DNA of 64,000 nucleotides, from the NCBI RefSeq assembly GCF_008831285.2, contig NC_045138.2, positions 36,013,115 to 36,077,114 of the forward strand, in the 5' to 3' direction. Shown one piece after another: positions 36,145-46,773 of this stretch; the first letter of the stretch is position 1, and each line of letters opens with the position of its first letter. The DNA is from Nymphaea colorata (Eukaryota > Streptophyta > Magnoliopsida > Nymphaeales > Nymphaeaceae). The notes under the pieces are model-generated. The model had not been told where the DNA came from. It searched no databases and saw only the letters and a list, made by a program, of their open reading frames with translations. Position numbers and translations under genes: made by a program.

Positions 36145-36510
36145 TTATACACTTTTGGGAATGGCTGCTTGTGGGACTGGGTAGCCAGGACAGTGGGCTC
36201 GTCGTGGTTCAGAAGTTTGAGATTGGTGAGGACCTAGTTTTTCAATGGTGATGATGCTGAGAAGACCCAGCTTGAAAACTGCGGACCCATCTCCATAAAT
36301 GAAGTGGTTGATGTAACAGGAAGGATCCAAAGCTTTCATTGAGGTTGTATACATTCGCGCAGAACTTCCAAAATTTGAGGTTTCTTTTGAAGCACGGGCC
36401 TGGTTGGGATCCGAATCAACAAGGCACAATCGTACTGTTGGGATGGGAGAAGGGTAGAAAGAGAGCGATACAAACCATATATTTTGCCCTCTAGGATATA
36501 AACTTCTCAT
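36145..36510 (-). other. Antisense open frame shared by both duplicated blocks (copy 2, longer)
   Basis: The frame is open for 121 codons on the minus strand. Its last 60 or so codons correspond to copy 1 at 30497-30680 with the same stop (INHFIYGDGSAV, then EPRRAHCPGYPVPQ, then AAIPKSV). Upstream it continues through SARMYTTSMKALDPSCY, which copy 1 lacks. The composition looks protein-like, but I cannot name a family. It is either the decayed 3' end of an ancestral neighbour gene or part of a mobile element. Confidence 0.35.
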
Positions 36511-38094
36511 AAGATAGTTTACTTGGCGATACAGCTATTGATTAGTTAATGAGGCAAAAAATACGAAATATGTTTTTTTTTAAAATAAAATAAAACAGAA
36601 CCAGCAGAGTTCCCCAGTTGTTGACATCCGAACTCATGTTCGGTTTAAGCTAACCAAACTTGGAGAAACAAAAGCTTGTCTCTTAATTAAAGGGGCAAAC
36701 ATTTCGTTCAGTTTTTAATGCCACTTTCCTACCATATATAGTTTAATGGCCTTTTTGGGTGGGGGAAGAGATTTTGAAACTTATATAATTTTCATAGGGT
36801 GGTGTGCTAAATCAAGCGACGGAGCTCAAAATGGTTGGAGGGGTGTGTGTGTGTGTGTGTGTGTCTAAGTCATAGACTAAACCGAACCACATGTCAATCA
36901 TTATTAACTTTGTACGTGCGTTTGTGGTCATCAAAAAATTAATGGTTCTTACAACACCGCTAACTTGGATTAGGGCTGCAAATAAGACTTTATATATTAT
37001 AATAAACTTTGCAATAACTTAATGGTTTGATTTTTGTTCATAAGTGGCTTGAAATACATTAAACCGATACATTAATTGATATTAGATAAAAATTTTAGTT
37101 GGATTAGGGTTGCAGTCAAGACGTGCTGGCCGGGCACCATGGCTTTGATCTTAGCAGAATATCAAGTTGAGCACGAGCTTGGCTTATTTGAGCCTGACCG
37201 AGCTCAAACTCAGTTTAGCTAAACTCAAGCACCAAATATCATCAAGTATAGAAAATTGAAATTGACTAGCTGCAAGATATTGTTGGATGATGAGATATTT
37301 AAAACATGTCGATGAAGGCACCATAAATTATCATTAGAAATACCATACACCATTGCTATGATATAAAAGGTTGCTAATGCTCCATATGGCGTAGTGTTTT
37401 TATAGATGGTTTTTAAAAATTTAGTCGATCTGGCAACATTGGCAGCCAGCTGTTTTTGTTTCTCAATCAAGTATGAAATAAATTTGAATGTTACTTTTTT
37501 CAAAATTATTATCTCTTAAAAGAATTAACATTTGAATTTGACTCAAGCTTCGAGTGACTTGACTTGTTGAGCAGCCGATCGAATGACCCTTGTAACCGAG
37601 CAACTTAGACGGATTTAAATTATCATAGGAGCCCATTTAAACAAGTCTAGTAGGTCACGTCACGGACTAATCCATGATGTCATCCGACGAAGTTGCTCGT
37701 TTAATTAATGACAATGGTACTCATATAATTCAGATAAGATGAATTTCATTCATTTGAAAGTTTTAATTTTAGGAGATGACTTAAGATACTTAGAGGAAAA
37801 TTTAGAAGCACATTCAACAGGAGCCGCATATGGGTAGGTCTATGCAGTCGCTCACATCAGTCCCACAAAAACTCTTTATTTTCATATTGGTCTTTTAAAT
37901 AAATTTGTCCCCTCGTATATAGTAGTGCCCATCAGCATAAAATTTCTAACTTCCCCCTTGCATCCACATATTTGGCAATGACAAAAACCACCACTTTTTC
38001 CATCGTTATTAAAAAGTTTCACAGTTTTTTGCCAAATTAACGGTTAAATTAGAAAAAGAATAACATTGTTCCGCTATGTAAACGTGACGCGAGA

Positions 38095-39230
38095 AAAATA
38101 ATAACTTTGTGAATACATAAGTTTTTGGTGGGCAGCTTTCTTGCATCAACAAATAGTGCAACTAATTTAATGCTAATAAGATTAACTATTTTGGATATAA
38201 TTTCTCGTACTACTGGCATAATTATGTATACTTGAATAATCAGCTAAAAGTTTACTTTATTTAAAAATATTTGTCATCTTGTCAAAGCTCATCTTTTAGT
38301 AACTCACAACTTAGAGCCGTGGTAGAGCCAGAAAAATTTGCTGGCCTACCAAATCAGGGGGCAAGGAGACGGTGCTGGTCGTGGTTGATGGCTTGGCCGG
38401 AGACGGTGCTGGTCGTGGTTGATGGCTTGGCCGGAGACGATGCTGGTCGTGGTTGATGGCTTGGCCGGAGACGATGCTGGTCGTGGCTGATGGCTTGACC
38501 GAGTATGGTCATTTTGCGTCATTGCCCAGATATGCTCAACCCGATTGGTAGCAGAGGTGTATCAAGAAAATATTCTAAAATGTTGAATGTAGACTTTTGA
38601 AAATTTTTTGGGTGATTACACAATGTTGTTCTATGTTGGATGCTATTGGGTAGTTAAAAAGTTAAAGAAATGTTACTAATGAACGACTGTCGCATGCATG
38701 GTAGGATGGTTTATAATGCAACGGTAGTTTATCGTGTTTTAACTATGACGCATGAGGTTTTCAATTATAGATTTTGAACATATAAAAATTGGTAGATGCT
38801 AGACTTGCTAGATGAATAAAAAACAAACTCAAACCTCGATCTTATAAAAACAATGACAAAAATGTGATGGAATACTAGATATGAAAAAAATTTAAGAGCT
38901 GAGATTGTTCATTATTAGTCTACCATCTAATTGTCTATTACCTACCAATTTCTATACACACACACACAAATGAACAAAAATAAGTTGACATTACCTATCA
39001 ATTTCTATTACTTATATCATTTTGATGCCTGTTGATATTAATATACTAGAATAATAAATTGCTTATTTCATATATTAATATTTCAAAATATCTTTCTCGT
39101 TTACATATTGCTGTTCTTTAAAAATTTAAAATGTTATAACTGTACTTAGTCAAAATTCCCGGCACCACCCCTTCCAGTCAGACTTTCATCAACTAAACAC
39201 ATCAAAAATGAGATTTTGGGCTTTGTTGAT
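38095..39230. mobile_element. Copy-2-specific insertion of about 1.1 kb, possible non-autonomous element
   Basis: This segment interrupts the homology between the duplicated upstream blocks; copy 1 has only about 180 bp of unrelated sequence there. Inside, CGTGGTAGAGCCAGAAAAAT (38318) and the reverse complement of AAAATTCCCGGCACCAC (39152) form an imperfect inverted pair. That suggests a TIR-type element, but exact ends and a target duplication were not found. No transposase frame is visible. A deletion in copy 1 is an equal alternative. Confidence 0.4.
38365..38500. repeat. Minisatellite, 4 x 34 bp
   Basis: Four contiguous 34-bp units begin GGAGACGGTGCTGGTCGTGG and end TGATGGCTTGGCC. Units 1 and 2 are identical, unit 3 differs by one base (GATGCT), and unit 4 by about three. 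There are no spacers. It is GC-rich against an AT-rich background. Confidence 0.95.
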
Positions 39231-39974
39231 ATAGATTGGAAAATATCAAAAGTACTAAAAAGACTATCTTATCCTTGGTAAAAGATAATCCATTAAAAGA
39301 ATTCATCGATGACATTTTTTAATTAAATTATTTAGGACTACACGCCTCACTTTACATCTCATTCTATTTAGAATCAGAACAAAAAAATGAAAAAAATCAT
39401 AGATAAACTGGCCAAAAAAATTTAAAGAATAAATAATTATTTATTTGAAAATATTTTTATTTTTTATTAGGAGTAAATGGGTTTTTAAATATATTTTAAT
39501 GTTTTTTATTTATGAAGCCTGTATGTTTATTATTTATAAAATTACAGATCGTTTTATATATATTAGACTCCGAACCTGAGATGGTATGTTAAAGATTTAA
39601 AGCGACAGAAAAATACTTGATGGTCAATGTAAAGAGTCAAAGAATAACTTTTCATAAAAAATATAAAAGTATCCCAATGTGAACGATAGAAATTGATTTT
39701 TATGTTGGCCACCCCGAAACCCGGAATAGTAAAGTATGTGACGGCCGATCGGGCTTATCAACATCGCGAGTTCCTGTCATCTGCTTGGTGTTGACTTGCA
39801 GTAGCCATCGGATGGCGATGTAATCCCGACGCGGAGGATTGATCGTTGATGTGCTTATCTACAGGCTCCAGCCCACACGATCTGTGAGTTAAGCCGCACA
39901 GAATTCCTGCTTCAGCTCATCATTTCATCTTCCCGTAAATTCAAGCAGCAGCAGCACCTTCCTGAATCGAGACG

Positions 39975-42900
39975 ATGTCGCCATTTTGTTTCCTACTTTT
40001 CCTGGTCTTCATCGCTCCATTGGCGGCATCATTGCCACAGCGTCACCACAAAGTGATCATAGTTGGAGCAGGAATGTCAGGTACCTATACAAACTTTATT
40101 TTCAGCGAGACCCATCTTTCACTTCTTGACTTGGATGATGTTCAAATCCTCATGATGTTCAAGCCTGTTCTTAGATAAGGTTCTCACTTCTCAAGTACAA
40201 AGACAAACGTTACTGCTTCATATCTTTGCAATGGGAAAAAATTGTGGCTCTGAATTTATTTCTTCCTTTCCTTTGCGGGACTAGGCATTATGGCTGCCAA
40301 GAAGCTTTCAGAAAACGGGGTTGATGATTTCTTGATATTGGAAGGCAGTGATCGGATCGGAGGCAGGATGCACAAGCGTGAGTTTGGGGGAAAAACTATT
40401 GAGATTGGTGCCAACTGGATCGAAGGCGTTGGTGGGCATCACTTGAACCCGTTACTGGAGCTTGCCCATGAGTCAGGACTCAGAACATTCTTGTCGGATT
40501 ACTCCAATATCTCGTCCAATTACTACGATTCAAAGTTGTGATTGTACATCTTTTCCTTTTATACAGTTTACGTTAGCTGCTAAGCTATATAACCAGTCCC
40601 TTTCCTTGTTTCTTTTTTGAATGTTTTTCCTCTTCTTCAGTGGTAAAGCTATTCCACTTTCCGAGGTTTTGGACATAACGAAAAAACAAGAAGCTTCGAA
40701 CAAGTTTAGCACTAACCTGGTAGCAACAATACGAGCTAACAATGAAGAAGACGTTTCTGTTTTGGAAGCCCACCGCATTTTTGGATAGTAAGTTTCCCTA
40801 TACGAATCAGCCCGCGCATTAGTCTCTGCTTCGGATCTTACAGTTTCAGGCTGAAAAGAATGTTAATGTTGGTTGTTCAAACAAATGGAATTAATTGTAG
40901 CGTTCCAGAAACACCTTTGGAGATGGCAGTAGACTATGTCGATTTTGACATGGAGATGGCAGGTAGCCATAAATTTATGTTTTATGAAACGAAAGTGTGT
41001 TGAATTTGGTGGAATCTGATTTTCTTCGTACACCTTCCATTTTGTTGATATGTTCTTATCACAGAGCCTCCAAGAGTGACCAGTTTGAAGAGTGTAATAC
41101 CCCTTCAAACGCACACATATTATGGTCCAAATGAGCGCTTTGTTGCTGATGAAAGGGGATATGAGCAGCTAGTTCATGGTTTAGGTGGTAAATTTCTAAA
41201 ATCAGTGGATGGGAGATTGACTGACGGGCGCCTAATTTTAAGAAAGGTACCATCGTGGGTGTGATTCTGGTTTTCATTAAATCTCATTTTGTAGTTATCA
41301 ATAACTTCAATTCCGGTCAGGTTGTTAGGGAAATTCACTACAGAGATGACTGTGTTCATGTTCTTGTTGAAGATGGAACTTCTTACAGTGCAGAATATGT
41401 CATACTTTCGGTTAGCTTAGGTGTTCTTCAAAGCAAGCTTATTCGTTTCAAACCTGAATTGCCTGTAAGTGTGGATAGAATCCTGTTCATGTTCCCTACA
41501 TACTCTACAGAAATGGATCAATTACTAACGTGCTGGCTTTACTATCTTGCAATTTATCTGGACTTAGCGATGGAAGATCCTTTCCATGTACAAGTTTGAC
41601 ATGGCAATCTACATGAAGATATTTCTAAAGTTTCCACATACATTCTGGCCCTCTGGTCCAGGAACTGCAGTTTTCTCGTATGCGAGCGAAAGAAGGGGTT
41701 ACTACAACTATTGGGAGGTGGGTGCTTCTCTCTTTTTTGGAGACCAAAATAAAGCATCTTGTTAATTGATTGTAGTTAAACGTCTGGTAGCATATGGCAT
41801 GTACAATTGAGTGAATTTCTGAGGCTTACTGCTCAACTCTTTGTTTCCAAAGCACTTGGAGAAGCAGTACCCGGGGTCGAACATACTTTTTGTAACAGTT
41901 ACAGATGATGAAGCCAGGCGTATTGAACGTCAGTCTGATAACGTCACCAAAGAAGAAGCAATGGACGTGCTCCGTAAAATATTTGGCCCTGAAATTCCTG
42001 ATGCTTTGGATATTCTTGTTCCAAGATGGGGAATGGATAGACTTCAACGTGGATCTTACAGTAACTGGCCGATAGGCGTAACAGATGACGATTTCAACAA
42101 GCTAAAGGTAATGCCCTTTAAACGTTGCTTTCACTATTTATCAACCAAGCACTTACAAATTCGGCTCTCTATCAAACTGTATTTGGCTTTAGGCTCCTGT
42201 TGGACGCATTTATTTTACGGGCGAGTATACGAGTTTGGACTACAATGGTTACGTCCATGGCGCTTATTTTGCAGGTACCTTTCTCCTGCTTTATCTTCTG
42301 CTGTGCTTTTCTGGCTTAACCTTGTATTACTTTTATAGTTTCACGTCTCAGATTCAAGTACTTGAGTTTCCTTGAAAGGTTGCCGAAAGTGTGCAGGTGA
42401 AATAAGATCATAGTGTCATAACTGCTGTCAGTAACCTTATGCAGTAGGAGAAAGCCAAATTCTGCAGCATCCACTGCAAACACTCACAATTTTAAGTAAA
42501 CCTTGTCTTTTTTCCATAAAAAAAATTAGCGGGAACTTAGGAAACCAAGTTTGAAGAAGTAATAGGACGAAGAGAAAAAAGCTAAAAATGTGTGTGTATT
42601 ATAAGCAGAAGCCTTCTCATAGAAAGGGTTGGTAGGCCTGTTGGCTATACCCCCTGCCATTCAACTCTTTCAATTACTGAAACAATTGAAGGTAACTGGC
42701 TTCATGCATGGGACTGTGCTATCCGAAAGGCCAGTTATAGTTTCGTTCACAGTGACCCTTAGTGAATAACATGCGGGAAAGGAAATGGCCTCCTTGAGAT
42801 TCTGCTATTGCGTGTGATTCTGGTGTGTTGTCGACTCCGATCCGGTAGATTTGCATGTAGTACTTTTCTGGACATCCTTTGCTGCTTAAGTGCACTACTC

Positions 42901-43106
42901 ACATATGTAGAACTGATGGTAGCTAGCTCTGAATCTGCCACTCAAGCTAGGCCAACAATTCCAGTTATTCCTTGAACTAGTTTTTCATCTGACAGTCTTT
43001 TGCTAATTTCCTTCATAAGAATGTCTCTTTCTCTCTTAATGCATAAATTTGAAAACCAACAGGTATGGAGACCGCTTCTGATGTTGTGAAGAAGTTAAGA
43101 AAATGA
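39975..43106 (+). CDS. Secreted FAD-dependent polyamine oxidase, tandem copy 2 (10 exons, 474 aa)
   Basis: Exons: 39975-40080, 40285-40537, 40641-40787, 40901-40962, 41065-41246, 41321-41464, 41568-41717, 41853-42107, 42193-42274, 43063-43106. Exon lengths equal copy 1 except the last, which stops 10 codons earlier (VKKLRK-stop instead of LKNLRKRCC...). The signal peptide, [23 protein letters not shown] and IFLKFP with the catalytic lysine are intact, so the enzyme should be active. It differs from copy 1 by scattered replacements (e.g. TSLDYNG for TSLHYNG near the final FAD block) and by a dense cluster in exon 5 at 41097-41135. Function and location are as in copy 1. Confidence 0.94.
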
Positions 43107-43271
43107 CGCTGCTTAGTTGTCTAGAAACAACAATGACAGATGAGCGAATCAATAAATGCTATGAGCTGGAAATAATTGTTGCATGCAAGTTACTCTATTT
43201 ATTTTGAAAACTCATTGTTCAGCTAAGAATGCATGATGAGAAAAGGAGCTCTGTCCGTTTCGTTGTTCATG

Positions 43272-43275
<4 letters not shown>

Positions 43276-43303
<28 letters not shown>
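43276..43303. repeat. (CT)14 microsatellite
   Basis: Uninterrupted CT run about 170 bp after the stop codon of polyamine oxidase copy 2. Confidence 0.95.
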
Positions 43304-43305
<2 letters not shown>

Positions 43306-43558
43306 GAAAGACAAACTATAAAATAGAAAAATGACCCCACTATTCAATGTGCCTTAACTCCAGACTAAGGTCCAGTAGTTAGGCCGTCTTTGATTCCGCG
43401 GAACATAAGTCTTCCCGTCGATGAAGGCAAAGGAATGTGCTGCTCATCCGAATGCCAAGGCTACCAGATTTGCCTCATTCCATTGTATATGGAACTCGTA
43501 ACACCTTGTTCTGCCAACGACCGTTCAAAATTTTCGGATTTATTTTTAAGAGTTCGGC

Positions 43559-43800
43559 AAGGCTCAGGATCTGCAAAAAAATTCTTACTCCGTCCGGTGG
43601 TTTTCAATCGAGCGATCTCTCTCTCCAACGGTGTACCGATCTTTCTCTCTCTAGTAACCTACATTAGATTTTTATTGCGAACCAAACTCGAAACATGTTT
43701 CGTTGGGAGAGGAAATTATGCGGAACAACTGAGTGAATAATCATGTTCGAAGCGGTGAAATTTAAAGTACGAACTTTTTTTTTTGCATTGCAGTATTCTT
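43559..43800 (+). repeat. Duplicate of the UreF upstream/leader region (copy A)
   Basis: Direct repeat of 45744-46020. Shared blocks include CTGCAAAAAA, CCGTCCGGTGGTTTTCA, TCGAGCGATCTC, CGGTGTAC, a CT run and TAGTAACCTA, then ATTTTTATTGCGAAC, GGAAATTATGCGGA and TTTAAAGTACGAAC. It is not followed by a UreF CDS. It may mark a lost second UreF locus or a fragment carried during rearrangement. Confidence 0.8.
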
Positions 43801-44260
43801 CTCTCTCTGTCTCGAACTAGCCCTTCCTTTTTCATCTGTGTTCTATAGTTTCTTTGTTTACTTTATTTTTTTGGTTTTACCATTCTTTTTATTTTCTTAA
43901 TGACTACTTGTCATCTAATTTTGTTAATGAATTCCTTGACGACTAAATTTTGTTAATAAACATGTTAATAAACATGTTTCTTTGTTTACTTAATTTTGTT
44001 ATAAAAACTTAAATAACAAAAAATAAAAAAAATTAAATAAGAGGTGAAACTTTTAAAAATGCGTAACTGTTGAGTGATTAACAAATACGCACTTAACGAT
44101 GTGGACCTAAAAAATAGACATTTAAGTTTTCTGCATAATTCCCAAACCACTGCTTTAAAAAAAACCGTAAAATTTGAATGGCAATTTGTGAAACTACTCA
44201 TCTCAAAAGCCAAATATATAAAAACAAAAAAATATCAAAATGATAGAAGGTGAGGAGAAA
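43801..44260. repeat. Dispersed AT-rich repeat, copy 1
   Basis: Similar in the same orientation to 51970-52380. Shared marks are the CT-rich start, TTTCTTNNTGACTACT, TTAATGAATTCCT, ACATTTAAGTTTTCT or CCATTTAAGTTTTCT, AATTTGAATGGCAATTT and CATCTCAAAAGC or CATTTCAAAAGC. No coding frame. Probably an old non-autonomous element. Confidence 0.6.
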
Positions 44261-44429
44261 TCGTCTGTTCAAAGAGTGAGGGTCTGTTCTTGTAGTCCAA
44301 ATAATTTAATTAATTAAAAAAAAAAAGACCGTCTGACCAGACAGTGAGGGGGTGCTGCTGGCTCGCCAAGGCTTCCCTTTCCTGCTGGGGCCAATAACCA
44401 TGAGGAGAAATGGTACTTCCCTTTCCTGC

Positions 44430-44660
44430 TGGGGCCAACAGTTGCAGTTCTTACATAAACTAGTTTTTCATGTAAACAGTCTTTTGCAAATTTCCTTCAT
44501 AAGATCGACTTTTTTGTCTTAATGCATAAATTTGAAAACCAACAGGCATGGAAACCGCTTCTGATGTTCTGAAGAATTTAAGAAGTGATGCTGCTTCGTT
44601 GTGAAGAAACGATGACAGAAGATCGAATTGATAAATGCTATAAGCTACAAGTAATGGTGA
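44430..44660 (+). pseudogene. Polyamine oxidase remnant: last intron end and last exon only
   Basis: The intron end and exon 10 of the tandem polyamine oxidases recur here. The acceptor AACAG is followed at 44546 by ATGGAAACCGCTTCTGATG-type sequence, reading [18 protein letters not shown] and a stop at 44602-44604. Exons 1-9 are absent. It is a third tandem copy reduced to its 3' end, or a 3' fragment moved here. The intron start also carries the AACAGTTGCAGTT block of the real genes. Confidence 0.8.
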
Positions 44661-45743
44661 GAACCAGTTCAAATCAACGTGGATTGGCTGATTTAGAACC
44701 AGTTCAAGAAGACTTCCAGGAATTGATCAGTTATCTATTTTTGCCTATCCATATCCAATTCGACTTTCAAAATGGGATCCAACTTCACTGTAATATGTGA
44801 GGTTGAATTCGGATGCACTGGAATTGCCACCAAAGTTGGACCATGGATTGATAAGCCATCTCTTTGCCGTTCAAATCAACGTGGATTGGCTGATTTAACA
44901 GATAAAAATAAAATGATCAAGCAAATGAATCTATCCAGTTTACCATTATTCACATGCATCCGCAGAATCCGAACTGTATCATACATTTGGTATGATGTGC
45001 TAACAAAGGATCAATCCAACTCTGAACATTTTGAAACATGAACTGAAAACCGATCTTTAGAATAATTTGGACAAAGGTACTCAATAAATTAGCCAAGTTC
45101 CAGCAGCTCGTCTTGAATTTGGACAGGATCAGGCGATCGACGAGGTTCTGGGGACTAAATTACGATAATGGATCCGCGTTGTCAATGTCCCACTTTACCC
45201 CAGATATTCTGGATAAGCGAGCAAGCGCCCATTCAAGAAGACTTCCAGGAAAGTATCGGGGATTCCTCCCTCTCGCTGACCTCCCGCTTCCTCCGTCCTA
45301 TTATTCCTACGTCCTCCGGTCAAAGTTTAACATCCAATTTCATCCTGAAATGGGAAGAGATTGAGAGAAATCTGATCTTCAACCTTTCATTCTTAAAGCC
45401 CGCAGTCCTCCGTCGTCGATCGATCAGTCTCTCCCTCTTATTTAGCGTAAGTTTCAGACTACGACTTCTTCATTCTGGATGATTTCTTGATTATTTTTTC
45501 TGGGTTTTGTTGTGTAATTGTTAGAACCAAGGTGGCGTGGCTGTTCCTACGATTTTCCTTCTTTCTGCTTTATGAGAACTTGGGAATTGGGAGCCCTTGA
45601 AAGGCAGGATATTTCGAGAAATTGCATTTATATTTTTCCCTTTTTCTGGATTAAATGGGTCCGCGCCCGCACAGGAAGTGGAGCTCAGGACACCGTCGGA
45701 GAGACGGTGGGGTTCAAGAGTGAAAAGGGGATCGTCCGGCCAA

Positions 45744-46020
45744 AGGATGGCTCAGAATCTGCAAAAAAGTTCTTAGTCCGTCCGGTGGTTTTCAGTCGAG
45801 CGATCTCCCTCTCGAACGGTGTACTAATCTCTCTCTCTCTCTCTCTCTCTAGTAACCTAGGGCCCTTTGTGCATAAGATTTTTATTGCGAACTAAACTCG
45901 AAGCATGTTTGGTTGGACCGTTGGGGGAGAAGGAAATTATGCGGAAACTGAATGAATAATCTTGTTCGAAGCAGTGAAGTTTAAAGTACGAACTTTTTTT
46001 TTTTGCATTACAGTATTCTA
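45744..46020 (+). repeat. UreF upstream/leader region (copy B of a duplicated fragment)
   Basis: Counterpart of 43559-43800, with extra sequence around TAGGGCCCTTTGTGCA and a longer CT run at 45829-45850. It lies about 750 bp before the UreF ATG and is probably inside a 5' UTR intron or the promoter. Confidence 0.8.
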
Positions 46021-46273
46021 GTTATGTTTTATCGAGACGTGGAGCACCGGAGAACACACAATGCAGGACGTAATAATAGATTATAGATCAGATACTGGGC
46101 GCTTTACTAAGAGCGATATTTGACATGAGGAATCATGAAAGTGATTGCTGAATAGGTTAGCAAGTTCCAGTATCTATAAGAACTAGAATCCTTGCAGTTT
46201 CTATCTTACTGTTTCTGAATATTCCGATTGGCCTGCATCCAGCAGAGACTTGTTAATTAAGTTTTGACTATGC

Positions 46274-46280
<7 letters not shown>

Positions 46281-46312
<32 letters not shown>
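46281..46312. repeat. (AG)16 microsatellite
   Basis: Uninterrupted AG run about 460 bp upstream of the UreF start codon. Confidence 0.95.
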
Positions 46313-46315
<3 letters not shown>

Positions 46316-46773
46316 AATTTGATGCGTAAAGTACAGAGTTGGCTTTGGGACTTCAAATACTGTCCATTGCTCACCCTCATAGCTAATATAATGGTGGTAT
46401 AGTGTCTTTGATCCTGGTTCTTGAGCAGTACTTGCTCTCTAGTTCCAGTATCATTTTCAATTTTTTCCCAACATCAGATATGACAGCAACTTAAACTTTC
46501 CAGTTTTTTTGCCATAGTATTGTTTATGTGACAGCTTAAAACCTCACAAACTGATAGATGTATTTGACTTACTATTGGGTTCTTGGCAGATGTAGCGAGA
46601 TCATATTCTGTACTCTGCTGGTAAAATTCGGGTTGTTATTGCTGGTTGAAATGTTCTGGACCTATTTGATCAACAAAGAGCGAATTAGTACTGAATGGTT
46701 CTAGTTTTCTTCACTAGTTACTTGAAGCCTTTTCATTGGTTACGGTAAGTTTCTCTTGCCTGTGGAATGCTCG

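Larger units (their letters stand above)
35981..43235 (+). repeat. Tandem duplication, copy 2 (contains polyamine oxidase copy 2)
   Basis: Direct repeat of 30326-35980. It is about 1.6 kb longer than copy 1, chiefly because of 38095-39230, which has no counterpart there and holds a 34-bp minisatellite. It also has private sequence at 36321-36884 with a GT run at 36843-36864. The 0.7 kb before the ATG and all exons are shared. Homology stops near 43235, just after the 3' UTR. Confidence 0.88.
43107..45743. other. Fragment mosaic between polyamine oxidase copy 2 and UreF
   Basis: No intact gene. In order: a CT microsatellite (43276-43303); a duplicate of the UreF leader (43559-43800); a dispersed AT-rich repeat (43801-44260); a 23-bp direct repeat of CTTCCCTTTCCTGCTGGGGC plus CAA at 44372 and 44416; a polyamine oxidase last-exon remnant (44430-44660); and a short block TTCAAATCAACGTGGATTGG repeated at 44669 and 44874. 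A further block, TTCAAGAAGACTTCCAGGAA, occurs at about 44703 and 45234. The right end should hold the UreF promoter and first leader exon. Confidence 0.7.

Noticed and set aside
38365-38500. CRISPR-like array
   Set aside because: The units are contiguous with no spacers, and the genome is plant; it is a minisatellite.
46756-46773. Extension of UreF upstream of 46774
   Set aside because: The extension would start at TTG. The first in-frame ATG at 46774 gives the usual family length.
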